Positions 1 to 10,182 of a stretch of DNA of 64,000 nt are shown piece after piece. The first letter of the stretch is position 1; the number at the start of each line of letters is the position of its first letter. The notes under the pieces are model-generated. The model ran no database searches. It was not told where the DNA came from and was given only the letters and a program-made list of their open reading frames with translations. The translations under genes and the position numbers were made by a program. This DNA comes from CAVWQV01 sp963757115. Lineage in GTDB: Bacteria > Pseudomonadota > Alphaproteobacteria > Acetobacterales > Acetobacteraceae. The stretch covers positions 62,001-126,000 of the forward strand of contig CAVWQV010000004.1 in assembly GCA_963757115.1 (NCBI GenBank), written 5' to 3'.

Positions 1-283
1 AGAGCAGCAGATGTGCGCCGTGAGCGAGCCGCCGCTCTGCGAGAGGCGTGGCGTCGGGAAGGCTTGGCGGCGGGTGCGTCGCTCGCCAGCCCACCCGCAC
101 CAGCACGAGGGCCAGGACGGTGATGCCGATGGACTTATGCAGCTGATAGAGCTCGAAGCGGCGCCCCGTTGAGAGCGAGAAGTGGGTCATGCTGAGACCC
201 ATTGCGATCTGAGCGGCAACTCCGATCGCCACCAGCCAATGGAGCAGGATCGAGACGGTGTTGTATCGCTCCGGTCGCACCAC
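1..283 (-). CDS. Cytochrome b561 family protein (N-terminal part, cut by window edge)
   Basis: The minus strand encodes the start of a diheme membrane cytochrome b. The N-terminus has YNTVSILLHWLVAIGV, where the His is the usual first heme ligand at the start of helix 1, and then LYQLHKSIGITVLALVLVRVGWR, whose His-Lys-Ser is typical of helix 2. Start is a GTG at 283 or 280, with a GGGATCGAG-like ribosome site just upstream. It lies about 17 bases downstream of the yceI stop on the same strand, the usual pairing of YceI with cytochrome b561. The role, quinone-linked electron transfer in the inner membrane, is inferred from the family. The C-terminal helices lie outside the window. Confidence 0.8.
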   Translation of the reverse strand, partial: MVRPERYNTVSILLHWLVAIGVAAQIAMGLSMTHFSLSTGRRFELYQLHKSIGITVLALVLVRVGWRATHPPPSLPDATPLAERRLAHGAHLLL

Positions 284-300
284 TCGATCCCGACCCGAAA

Positions 301-915
301 CTAACCCTGGTGCTCGAAAGCGCCGCTCAGAGTGATCTTCACCGTATCCCCGATCAGGGGCACATACTTGGTCACCCCGAACTCGCTGCGACTGATCTGG
401 CCCGTCGCACTGAAGCCAACCGTGTAGTGCTTGTTAAGTGGATTTGGCCCGGCCCCGATGAACTGCACGTCGAGCGTCACCGGTCGGGTCACGCCGTGAA
501 GGGTAAGATCGCCGGCGACCTTGGCATTGCCGCCCCCGGACGGAGTGACCTTGCTGGAGCGAAACGTGACAGCGGGATATTTCTGCGCATCCAACCAGTC
601 GTCACTCTTCAGCTCGCCGTTGAGCTTCTCACTGGTGGTGGATACCGAGGCGGTCGGTATGCTCACATCGAGCTTGCTCTCGCCCGGGTTGCGCGGTGAG
701 AGCACCAAGGTGCCGGAAGCGCCCGAGAAGCGCCCATAGTAGGGCGTCAATCCCAGGTGCATGACGCCGAACTCGACCTGCGTGTGATCGGGATCGAGCG
801 TGTAGGTACCGGGTTCCACCTTCGCTGGGTCACGGTCGACGCCTTCCGCCCCGGCTACGCCCGCATAAAGCAAACAGGCAGTGCCAAGAAATGCTGCCCA
901 GTGAAGACGCGCCAT
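301..915 (-). CDS. YceI family periplasmic lipid-binding protein
   Basis: The protein has about 204 residues. An N-terminal signal peptide (MARLHWAAFLGTACLLYAGV, cleaved near AGA-EG) is followed by a YceI lipocalin-like domain. Family hallmarks are YTLDPDHTQVEFGVMHLG, a GRF strand, the SEKLNGELKSDDWLDAQKYP block and the LTLHGVTRPVTLDV strand. YceI proteins bind isoprenoid-type lipids in the periplasm. The ATG at 915 has a GGAG site upstream and puts the signal peptide at the terminus; an ATG at 954 in frame would add a non-conserved leader. It is followed at once by cytochrome b561, probably as one operon, and is divergent from the LysR gene. Confidence 0.9.
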   Translation of the reverse strand: MARLHWAAFLGTACLLYAGVAGAEGVDRDPAKVEPGTYTLDPDHTQVEFGVMHLGLTPYYGRFSGASGTLVLSPRNPGESKLDVSIPTASVSTTSEKLNGELKSDDWLDAQKYPAVTFRSSKVTPSGGGNAKVAGDLTLHGVTRPVTLDVQFIGAGPNPLNKHYTVGFSATGQISRSEFGVTKYVPLIGDTVKITLSGAFEHQG

Positions 916-981
916 GCTGTTCTCCGAACGTCCAAATGTCTGACCAACGCTCATACAGCGCGAGCACTCATGAAAATAGAG

Positions 982-1001
982 GGAGATGTTGCATCATCTC
1001 C
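982..1001. promoter_or_regulatory. Inverted repeat between yceI and lysR, candidate LysR operator
   Basis: Arms GGAGATG (982-988) and CATCTCC (995-1001) are perfect complements around a 6-base spacer. The site lies in the 107-base divergent gap, ending 21 bases before the lysR ATG. LysR regulators usually bind such dyads in the intergenic region they share with their target. The dyad is visible; its function is inferred. Confidence 0.45.
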
Positions 1002-1022
1002 ATCTACGAATTAGATGAACCG

Positions 1023-1907
1023 ATGGATAGCCTCACGCTCGACCAGGTCCAAGTGCTCCTCGCCGTTGTCGAGCACGGCAGCTTCTCTAGTGCCGCCCGA
1101 TCGCTGGGGCGGGCTCAATCGGCGGTGACCCACGCCATCCAGCGTCTTGAAGCCCAGCTCGGCGTCGGCCTATTTGATCGTGAGGGTTATCGCCCGGTGC
1201 TCACCGAGGCTGGCCGAACGCTGTTGCCCAGAGCGCGGCGGCTTGTCGAGGAGGCCGCCGGCCTGCAAGCGCAGGCTCGTACCGTTGCGGGCGGGCTGGA
1301 AGGCGAGCTCACCTTAGCGGTCGAAGCCTTGTTTCCGATGCCGCCGATCGTCGACGCGTTGCACGAATTCAGCCGTCGCTATCCCACAGTGACGACCCGG
1401 CTTTACGTCGAGGCGTTGGGGGCCGCGACTCAGTTGGTGTTGGACGGCACCTGCGTGCTTGGTTTGCTGCCGGACTTCTTCAGCGAGTCTGATAGGCTGG
1501 TCGGGCGTCCGCTGCTTTCGGTCGAGCTGCTTCCGGTGGCTGCCCCCGATCATCCACTGGCCCGGTTTAGCGATGTCATTCCGCCGGAGGCGCTGCGTAA
1601 TCATGTGCAGCTGGTACTCACCGATCGCTCCGGACTGACCGGCAATCGTGATTACGGCGTCCTGGGGAGCCGAACGTGGCGGTTGGGGGATCTCGGCGCC
1701 AAGCACGCTATGCTGCGAGCCGGCCTCGGTTGGGGCAGCATGCCGCGCCATATCGTGGAGGACGATCTCGCGCGCGGGAAGTTGCGGCTGATACGACCGG
1801 GTCCCGCGGCGGCGAGACTGCTCATGTGTGTGACCTGGTGCGTGCTGCGGCCCCCCGGTCCGGCTGCGATGTGGATGGTGGGCCGGCTCGTTGAGACACT
1901 GAGCTAG
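1023..1907 (+). CDS. LysR family transcriptional regulator
   Basis: The protein has 294 residues. The N-terminal winged helix-turn-helix is classic: LDQVQVLLAVVEHGSFSSAA, then QSAVTHAIQRLEAQLGVGLF and the DREGYRPVLTEAGRTLLPRA wing. Residues from about 90 form the LysR substrate-binding domain. I chose the ATG at 1023 because the HTH starts three residues later; the frame is open upstream to 891, but that part is not conserved. It is transcribed away from yceI/cytochrome b561 across a short gap with a dyad, so that operon is the first candidate target. The effector is unknown. Confidence 0.92.
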   Translation: MDSLTLDQVQVLLAVVEHGSFSSAARSLGRAQSAVTHAIQRLEAQLGVGLFDREGYRPVLTEAGRTLLPRARRLVEEAAGLQAQARTVAGGLEGELTLAVEALFPMPPIVDALHEFSRRYPTVTTRLYVEALGAATQLVLDGTCVLGLLPDFFSESDRLVGRPLLSVELLPVAAPDHPLARFSDVIPPEALRNHVQLVLTDRSGLTGNRDYGVLGSRTWRLGDLGAKHAMLRAGLGWGSMPRHIVEDDLARGKLRLIRPGPAAARLLMCVTWCVLRPPGPAAMWMVGRLVETLS

Positions 1908-2263
1908 CGCCACTGTCGTCCTCGCACGCGTGTGTTGGGCGCGACCGGGCCGACCACGTCCCGCTAGGCGGGGCGCTCCCCAGCCCGCTCGAGACCGAAA
2001 CCCGCACCGTCGCCCACGAAGTAACCAGCCCTAACCGGTTAGGGCGACCCCCGCTCGCCTCTCCACCCCAGCGCCGGTCCTGCCCGAGTTTGTGCGACCC
2101 GTTCGGCATGCGGGCGCGGACGGAGAGGAATGCCTTTGATGACCGACCCGAAGCCCAAGCTCACAAAATTGTGAGAAAACACGCGAGAGCATGTTGCGAT
2201 TTCATTATGTTTTTACCGGGCCGGCGCTACGTCTTCCCTCGGTTTTATTCAAGGTTGCATATC
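1908..2263. other. Intergenic region between lysR and the GH16 gene
   Basis: No convincing gene is seen in these 356 bases. It contains the 18-base palindrome listed separately, and its last 120 bases become AT-richer, which suits the promoter and leader of the GH16 gene. No clear sigma-70 boxes could be assigned. Confidence 0.5.
2028..2045. promoter_or_regulatory. Perfect 18-base palindrome, candidate operator
   Basis: GCCCTAACCGGTTAGGGC is identical to its reverse complement with no spacer. It lies about 120 bases after the lysR stop and 220 before the GH16 start. There is no following T-run, so a terminator is less likely than a binding site for a dimeric regulator. Function is inferred. 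Confidence 0.4.
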
Positions 2264-4075
<1,812 letters not shown>

Positions 4076-4383
4076 GCAGTTCGACTATCGCGCGCGGCGC
4101 AAAAACTGCACCGCGCGCCCTTGACTGGGTCTCGCGCGGACCACTGTCCCTTAGTCAGGGCAGCTCACCGTCGCGACAATCGGCCGCCTCGTCGCGCAAC
4201 CCGACTGGCTCCGTCGGTTCTCGACCGGCCATGACGGGATGCCACCGTCATTCGCAACCTCCAGGATGTTGCCGCCCGGCCCCGGGCTTGGTAGTCGCTG
4301 CCGTACGAGCGCGTGCATTGTTGCGGTCCTTCGCGCGCTCTGCCAAGGGCTCACCAACGATCGCAGTCAGCCGGAGTGAGATG
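4076..4383. other. Intergenic region, no gene seen
   Basis: About 300 bases lie between the GH16 stop and the next membrane-protein gene. Open stretches exist on both strands but show no conserved features. I see no clear terminator or promoter apart from the GGAG ribosome site of the next gene. Confidence 0.4.
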
Positions 4384-5638
4384 ATGGGTGTATCCATCGT
4401 CGCCGAGTGGCGATCGGCCATCGCCTCGCGCGCTGGGGCGAGCGGCTTGGCGCTGCTTGTGATCGGGATCGCTTTGCTGGCGGTCTCGGCGAACGAATAC
4501 CAGATCTTTTTCCAAATCCATTCGTCCATGGGTCAAACCCTCATCGAGGTCGCGCACGGCGTCTTGTCCGGGCACCCGCCGTGGAAGGCGTTTCAGGCCC
4601 GCCTGCTCGGCCCGCTCACCTTGGGCGGCTTCGAGGCGGGCGTCGCGTGGCTACAGCTGCATTTTCCGGCGTTCTACGCCGGTTTCGAGCGCGTGTTCGC
4701 GTCGCGCGACACGCGTGACCTCGTGGCCTTGGACGCTTTCACCGCCGTCATGATCACGGCAAAGAACATCGTCCTGTTCAGTCTTGCTGCTTCGCTATAC
4801 GGGTAGCCTCGTGACGGCTGCCGCCGGCACTGTGCTCGGCAGCGTCCTGTTCATCGTGCTGAGCGATTACTGGCTATACACGTGGGATATGTTCGAGCTG
4901 GTATTCTTCTCGTTTCTCGCGTTCGTGATGTTCAGCGGAAAGCGGCTCGGCGCCGGCTTTTTGCTCGTTTACCTGTTGTCGCTGATCAATCGTGAATCGG
5001 CGGCGTTCTTCGGCGTTTGGCTCCTCTGCTATGCAGCGTCCCGCCGGCTCATCGACGGCGAGACCGCTTGGCGCGAGGCGGTGGTGGGCATCGTCCTAAT
5101 CGCGGTGGCCGTGGTTTATGTGACGGCTTTGCGGAACTATCTCCTCGTGGAAAGCACGTTTGGTCACGAGACCAGCAATACGGCGGTTGCTTCACTCATA
5201 CCGGCGGAAGAGCGAGGCTCGCTGCATCAGGCATTCGGCAATCATCTGCTGATTGCCGAGAATGGCGTGAGGTTTCTTAAGAACCTGGTGTCTACGCACT
5301 TCTACGCCGATGTCTATGTTGTTCTGCTCGGCCTCGGGGCGGGATTGATCTTGCGCTTCGGCCTCAGGCGGCACGAGGCCAAGTTCGTCGCCATCGGCGC
5401 CTTCAGCCTGATTCTGCTCGCCAGCATCCTGAACTTCGCCCTGCTCAACGAGACGCGGCTGTTCCTGATCTGCATCCCGTTTGTGGTGTTCTCCGTCGTC
5501 ACGTTTTCTCGCCAGATCCTGGTCTTCCTCCGTGCGTCGCCACGCGGTCTGCTCGAGCGGGATGGATCACGCCCGACCAACCACTGCGCGGAACACCACG
5601 CCGTAGGCGTTCCGGCACGAGGGCGGCGTTTGCTCTAA
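4384..5638 (+). CDS. Integral membrane protein of unknown function (one frame break)
   Basis: The first part (4384-about 4785) has a hydrophobic segment near its start (LALLVIGIALLAVSA) and ends in another. The second part (about 4785-5638) continues with some six to eight membrane segments, including VLGSVLFIVLSDYWLYTWDM and LVYLLSLINRESAAFF, the latter an Asn-Arg-Glu segment sometimes seen in glycosyltransferase-like membrane proteins. The two halves are offset by one base near 4784 and together give about 415 residues. ATG at 4384 (or 4381) follows GGAG. I do not recognise a named family. The stop overlaps by four bases the stop of the convergent MFS gene. Confidence 0.6.
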
Positions 5639-6921
5639 GTGGCGCGGACGGGTGCGAGCCGCTCGGCTCCGGTCCGCAACCGAGCGATGCGGGCGCGATC
5701 CGCCGCCGGCCACATCAGCGCCAAGCCCGCAAGCCCGCCCGTAATCTGAATGGCGGCGCAGACCAAGAAGCCGGTCTGATAGCCGGCCAAGGCGTTGGCC
5801 GAACCCTCGACGAGGCCACCCGTCACATAGGGCGCGATCACGCCCGACAGCGTGTAGATCGCGCCGAACGTCGCGATCACTGCGCCGCGCTGCGCCGTGG
5901 GCGTGAACTCGCTCAACATCGGCGCGCACACGACGTATATCGGCCCGTTGAGCCCCGTCCCGATCGTCAGCAGTGCGATCTGCGCCGCACCCCCGCCGAT
6001 ATGCGGGAGGAACAAAATCAGGCAGCCGCCGGCGATCATCGGCACCGTGCCCAGCACGGCGCGCGCCGCGCGCGTGCCCACGCCGTGAGCCATCAGCGCC
6101 TGCGAGATCACCCCGGCGCCGATCACCGTGATTGCGCCGATCACCCAAGGCAAGGTGGCGAGCCATCCCGCACTTTGCTGCGAAAAGCCGAGCCCCTTCA
6201 CGATGAACGGGGTGAACCAGGTGAGCCCGAGCGAGAGCGACCAGTAGGCGCCGAAGCTGGCGAGCACGGCGCCAATGAAGGTCCGGCTGCCAAACAGCTT
6301 GGAATAGGGCACACGCGGGCCGCCGGCTCCCAGTGCTGGCGGGTCCGACAACGGGCCCTCGTTCCCGACGAGGCACCAGGCCGCCGCCCAGAGGAGGCCG
6401 ACGATCCCGAGCGCCCCGAATGCCCAACGCCAGGACACGTGGACGATGATCCAATTGAGGGCGGGGAGGGCGACGATGACGCCGAAAGCGGCTCCCTGCG
6501 ACAGGATGGCGGTCGGCAGCGTGCGCTTTTCGTCGGGAAACCATTTGTAGACGGCGTGCGTCGACACCGCGCCCGCCGGGCCTTCGCCGATGCCGAGCAG
6601 AACCCGGCAAGCGAGTAGGGTTGTGAAGCCGACGCCGAACAGCATCGGGAATTGCACCAATGCCCAGGACAGCGCCAGGATCAGCAGAATCCACCGGGTC
6701 GGGCGGCGGTTGGCAACGAAGCCCACGAGCACCGCGGAGACGGAAAACAACAGGAAGAACGCCGATCCGAGCAGGCCGAACTGCTTCGGTGTCAGGCTCA
6801 ACTCCTGCATGATCGGCACCGCGGCGAGCCCGACCACCGCCTTGTCGGCGAAGTTGATCAGCATGTAGCCGAACAGCATGGCTGCCGCCGGCCACGCGCC
6901 TTTGGGCGTTTCGTGGGTCAT
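5635..6921 (-). CDS. MFS transporter, ACS (anion/cation symporter)-like
   Basis: The 428-residue protein has about twelve hydrophobic helices in two halves. Helix 1 (AMLFGYMLINFADKAVVGLA) and the following SLTPKQFGLLGSAFFLLFSV are typical of the ACS family, and the helix 2-3 loop contains NRRPTRW. CRVLLGIGEGPAGAVSTHAV matches the family helix 4 signature, then KWFPDEKR. ACS members import organic acid anions such as hexuronates or galactonate; the substrate here cannot be read from sequence. It is divergent from rutA across 263 bases, which raises but does not prove a link to pyrimidine use. Confidence 0.88.
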   Translation of the reverse strand: MTHETPKGAWPAAAMLFGYMLINFADKAVVGLAAVPIMQELSLTPKQFGLLGSAFFLLFSVSAVLVGFVANRRPTRWILLILALSWALVQFPMLFGVGFTTLLACRVLLGIGEGPAGAVSTHAVYKWFPDEKRTLPTAILSQGAAFGVIVALPALNWIIVHVSWRWAFGALGIVGLLWAAAWCLVGNEGPLSDPPALGAGGPRVPYSKLFGSRTFIGAVLASFGAYWSLSLGLTWFTPFIVKGLGFSQQSAGWLATLPWVIGAITVIGAGVISQALMAHGVGTRAARAVLGTVPMIAGGCLILFLPHIGGGAAQIALLTIGTGLNGPIYVVCAPMLSEFTPTAQRGAVIATFGAIYTLSGVIAPYVTGGLVEGSANALAGYQTGFLVCAAIQITGGLAGLALMWPAADRARIARLRTGAERLAPVRAT

Positions 6922-7184
6922 CCTGCTTCTCCCACGAGCCGTTTACGGCCCCTCACGACGGCGGCAATGAGAGCGCGAACCTGCCTCGGCGCAAAGCGAG
7001 CTCTGGTTTGCGGACCCGCAGCCCCGTCGATTGGGTGCTGCGTCCATCGGCTGTGCCACTGCACCAAAAACGAACATGCCCGGCTTGGGAACGCCGCACA
7101 TCCTGGACGCGAGCCGAGAGCTGCGCTGGCACTGATCTTGCTGCCCATGCAGCTCTGCTGCGCCCTGGAAAGCGGAGGATCGCG

Positions 7185-8264
7185 ATGGACATCGGCGTTT
7201 TCATTCCGATCGGCAACAACGGTTGGCTGATCTCGACAACGTCGCCGCAGTACATGCCGAGTTTCGAACTCAACCGGCGGATCGTGCAGAAGGCCGAACG
7301 ACACGGCCTCGATTTCGCGCTGTCCATGATCAAACTGCGCGGCTTCGGCGGCAAGAGCGAGTTCTGGGATCACAATCTCGAGTCGTTCACGCTCATGGCG
7401 GGCCTCGCCGCGGTGACAGAACGAATCCAGCTGTATGCGTCCGTCGCCCTGCTCACCATTCCGCCTCCCATCGTCGCGCGGATGGCCTCGACCATCGATA
7501 GCATCGCCCCCGGCCGGTTTGGCATCAACATCGTGTCCGGCTGGCAAAAAGCCGAATACGACCAGATGGGGCTATGGCCGGGAGACGAGCATTTCGGCCG
7601 CCGCTACGAGTACAGCTCGGAATACGCGCAGATCATGAAGGAGCTCTGGACGACGGGCCGCTCGGATTTCAAGGGCAGCTATTTCACCATGGACGATTGC
7701 CGCCTCAGCCCGCTCCCGTCGCAGCCCGTCAAAATCGTCTGCGCGGGGCAGAGCGACCGGGGTATGCAGTTCGCGGCCGAGTTCGGGGATTTCACGTTCA
7801 TCCTCGGCAGCGGCCTAAACACCCCAAAGGCCTTTGCTCCTGCGAATGCGCGGCTTGCTGCGGCGGCAGCCAGGACCGGGCGCACCGTCGGCTCCTACGT
7901 CCTGTTCATGGTGATCGCCGACGAAACGGACGAGCTCGCGGAAGCGAAATGGGCGCATTACAAGTCCGGCACCGACGTCGACGCCCTGGCCTGGATGGCC
8001 GACCAGGGTGCCGCCGACAAAACCGCGGCGGCGGACTCGACCGCGCGCGCCATCAACCTCCCGGAGTCCGCGATCAATTTCAACATGGGAACCCTCGTGG
8101 GTTCCTACGCTACCGTGGCCCGCTTGTTGGACGATGCCGCCGATGTACCAGGAACGAGCGGCATCATGCTGACCTTTGACGATTTCCTGATCGGCATGGA
8201 TCAGTTTGGAGAGCGCATCCAGCCGCTCATGCGAAGCCGGCAGGCGCGCGCTGCGGCCGCGTAG
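7185..8264 (+). CDS. rutA: Pyrimidine monooxygenase RutA (FMN-dependent, luciferase-like)
   Basis: The 359-residue protein matches E. coli RutA along its length: MDIGVFIPIGNNGWLIST at the start, the FALSMIKLRGFGGKSEFWDH core, ESFTLMAGLAAVT, GWQKAEYDQMG.WPGDEHF, CAGQSDRGMQFAAEF, SYVLFMVIADETD and FGERIQPLMR at the end. RutA opens the uracil ring with reduced FMN and oxygen, starting the Rut pyrimidine degradation pathway. The ATG at 7185 has AGCGGAGG upstream; the open frame before it is not conserved. rutB-rutG and the flavin reductase are not in the window. A related flavin monooxygenase role is possible, but the RutA signatures are strong. Confidence 0.9.
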   Translation: MDIGVFIPIGNNGWLISTTSPQYMPSFELNRRIVQKAERHGLDFALSMIKLRGFGGKSEFWDHNLESFTLMAGLAAVTERIQLYASVALLTIPPPIVARMASTIDSIAPGRFGINIVSGWQKAEYDQMGLWPGDEHFGRRYEYSSEYAQIMKELWTTGRSDFKGSYFTMDDCRLSPLPSQPVKIVCAGQSDRGMQFAAEFGDFTFILGSGLNTPKAFAPANARLAAAAARTGRTVGSYVLFMVIADETDELAEAKWAHYKSGTDVDALAWMADQGAADKTAAADSTARAINLPESAINFNMGTLVGSYATVARLLDDAADVPGTSGIMLTFDDFLIGMDQFGERIQPLMRSRQARAAAA

Positions 8265-8443
8265 GCTCGTCAACAGCGAAGGAGTTGCTAATCTAACGAT
8301 TAAGTGATCTGTTGCGAAATGTGAGCAGTTTGCAGGCCGTCATCTTGCGGCCGGCGGGTTGCGATCGCACCTTGGTCGGGAATGTCAGCGCCGGGCCCGG
8401 CGATCGCGCTAGGCGAACGAGCTGGCCTAAAAGGATGGTTCAC

Positions 8444-8918
8444 ATGAGGTTCGTCACCTTTACGTCCGCGCTGGCCGCGGGACTTGCGCTCTCTGCGGGT
8501 GCTTTTGCCCAAAGTCCTGGATGCCCTCCCAAGGCACATCAGACCCAGGGCATCCCCCAGGGTGTCTACGAGAGCAGCCGTCCGCATCCCAAGTTCACCG
8601 CCGGCGAGCAGACAGCTGCGGGCAACCAGGCCCACAACACGGCCGGTGGCGGTGGGATTCCATCCGCCATCGAGAGCAGCCAGCAGCCTCACCCGCGCTT
8701 CACCGCTGGCGGCGGTGGGATGCCCTCCGCAGATCGAGAGCAGCCAGCAGCCCCGGCCGCACTTCACCGCTGGCGAACAGACCGCCGCGGGCAACCAGCC
8801 TCACAACACGGCGGGTGGCGGTGGTGGGATCCCCGGCGGGGTGTACGACAGCAGCCAGCCGCATCCTCGCTTCACGGCAGGACAGCAGGTTGCTCAGGCC
8901 GGAGATCCTTGCAAGTAA
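8444..8918 (+). CDS. Small secreted repeat protein (one frame break)
   Basis: A signal peptide (MRFVTFTSALAAGLALSAGA, cleaved near FAQ) is followed by a mature domain built of an imperfect repeat. Its core reads PHPKFTAGEQTAAGNQ followed by an HNTAGGGG stretch, and a shorter IESSQQPHPRFTAGGGG unit. The first frame runs well to about 8725; after one extra base in the CCGCAGATC stretch, the repeat resumes one frame away (IESSQQPRPHFTAGEQ) and ends AQAGDPCK at 8918. Two cysteines, one near the mature start and one at the end, could pair. No known family is recognised. It precedes a 55-residue hydrophilic protein and a DUF892 protein. Confidence 0.6.
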
Positions 8919-9071
8919 CCGGACGGTTGCGCCTGCAACCGTTCTCAGCGTGAACTAAGTGGCGCCCGGCTCCCGCTCATCGCGGGGCCGGGCGCGGCGT
9001 TTCCGGTCTGGCCCACCGAACCGAGCCGGGCCTCCTGCGTTCCGCCGACTTCTCAACGGGAGACGGTGCGC

Positions 9072-9239
9072 ATGAGCGACAGGCCCAAGACTTCCGACGG
9101 ACTGCCGGAAGATCCCGATCCTGCCTCTGAGCAGGACGGGGTGAACGGCGATTCCTCGGCGGCCCCTAAACCGACCGACAGCGAAAGCAACGGCCGCAAC
9201 CCCGGACCTCACCAGGAACAGGGCGGCATGCATTCCTAA
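9072..9239 (+). CDS. Small hydrophilic protein, 55 residues, unknown function
   Basis: ATG at 9072 follows GGGAGA by nine bases and the frame ends in TAA at 9237. The protein is acidic and rich in Pro, Asp, Ser and Gly (starting MSDRPKTSDGLPEDPDPASE), with no hydrophobic segment, so it is probably a disordered cytoplasmic protein. It lies between two genes that look stress-related. No family is recognised. The good ribosome site and third-position G/C use support it. Confidence 0.5.
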   Translation: MSDRPKTSDGLPEDPDPASEQDGVNGDSSAAPKPTDSESNGRNPGPHQEQGGMHS

Positions 9240-9485
9240 GACTTTGCTGGCCGGCGGATGGACTGACCCGCAGCGCGTGTGCGCCACGCCGAGTTAAGAG
9301 GTTCGCTTCGAGGCCGGGCACAGCGTGGATGCCGAAGCGCGGACAGGGCCGTCGATGCCGCCCAGCCGAACTCTCGCGTGATCGTGCGCCCGAGCGCGCC
9401 TGTTGCGCTGAACCCGGGAGGTCGCCGGCGGTTGTTCGAAGGAGGCCGTGCACCGCACGACCGCACCACAATCCAGAGGGCCACG

Positions 9486-10052
9486 ATGAGCGAACTGCAA
9501 GAAATGCTGGTTAAGCAGCTGCGCGATGCTTACAGCGCCGAAAAACAGGCGATCCAGGGAATGAAGAAGTCGATCCGGAAGATTTCCGCCGGCGAACTGA
9601 AGGAGGGTACTCAGGCGCACATCGAGCAAAGCGAGGAGCAGCGGGCGCGCGTCGAGCAGGCGCTGCAGCAGCTCGGCTCCAAGCCGGACCGCACGGTTTG
9701 CGAAGCGATGCGCGGCCTGGTCGAGGAAGCGCAGCACGAGATGGAGGAGCAGGATAAGGGTCCGCTCATGGACCTGGCGATCGTCGCCGGCTTGCAGCGG
9801 ATTGAGCACTACGAGATCGCGGCCTACGGCACGATGGCGGAGCTCGCCAATGCGCTGCAGGAGAAGGAGGTTGCCGAACTGCTCGCAACCACGCTCGCCG
9901 AAGAGAAGGCGCAGGACGAGCGTCTGACCGAGGTGACTCGCAGCGCCATCATGCCACTGGCGCTCGAGGGCGAAGGAGAGGACGAGGAAGGGGACGAGGA
10001 GGAAGAGAAGCCGGCGCGTCGGTCCGCCCGGTCCGGCTCCCGCTCCCGGTAG
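9486..10052 (+). CDS. DUF892 / YciE-YciF ferritin-like protein
   Basis: The 188-residue protein starts with the family signature ELQEMLVKQLRDAYSAEKQA. It has the helical ferritin-like residues typical of DUF892: E and H in EEQRARVEQ, CEAMRGLVEEAQ, and AGLQRIEHYEIAAYGTMAELA, where E and H fall in the expected metal or core positions. The last 30 residues are an acidic then basic low-complexity tail (GEDEEGDEEEEKPARRS). YciE/F proteins are linked to osmotic and general stress; the biochemical role is unclear. ATG 9486 was chosen because it begins the conserved domain, with ribosome-like GAGGG upstream. Confidence 0.88.
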   Translation: MSELQEMLVKQLRDAYSAEKQAIQGMKKSIRKISAGELKEGTQAHIEQSEEQRARVEQALQQLGSKPDRTVCEAMRGLVEEAQHEMEEQDKGPLMDLAIVAGLQRIEHYEIAAYGTMAELANALQEKEVAELLATTLAEEKAQDERLTEVTRSAIMPLALEGEGEDEEGDEEEEKPARRSARSGSRSR

Positions 10053-10182
10053 GCTGCAGCCCGTGGCTAGGCTTAGGCCAGAAGTCTAGCCGCGGCCTTG
10101 GCCGCCCTCTTCTGAATGCGAACAGGGCGGGGTGAACGTGGCTTGCGCGTGGCCGCGATCGCTTGTCGCGGTCGCGCGGCGT

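Noticed and set aside
10064..10115. Possible terminator hairpins between the DUF892 gene and paaE
   Set aside because: GCGGCC-TT-GGCCGC and a GGCTAG/CTAGCC pairing are visible, but the loops or the missing T-run make intrinsic termination uncertain, so I did not list them.
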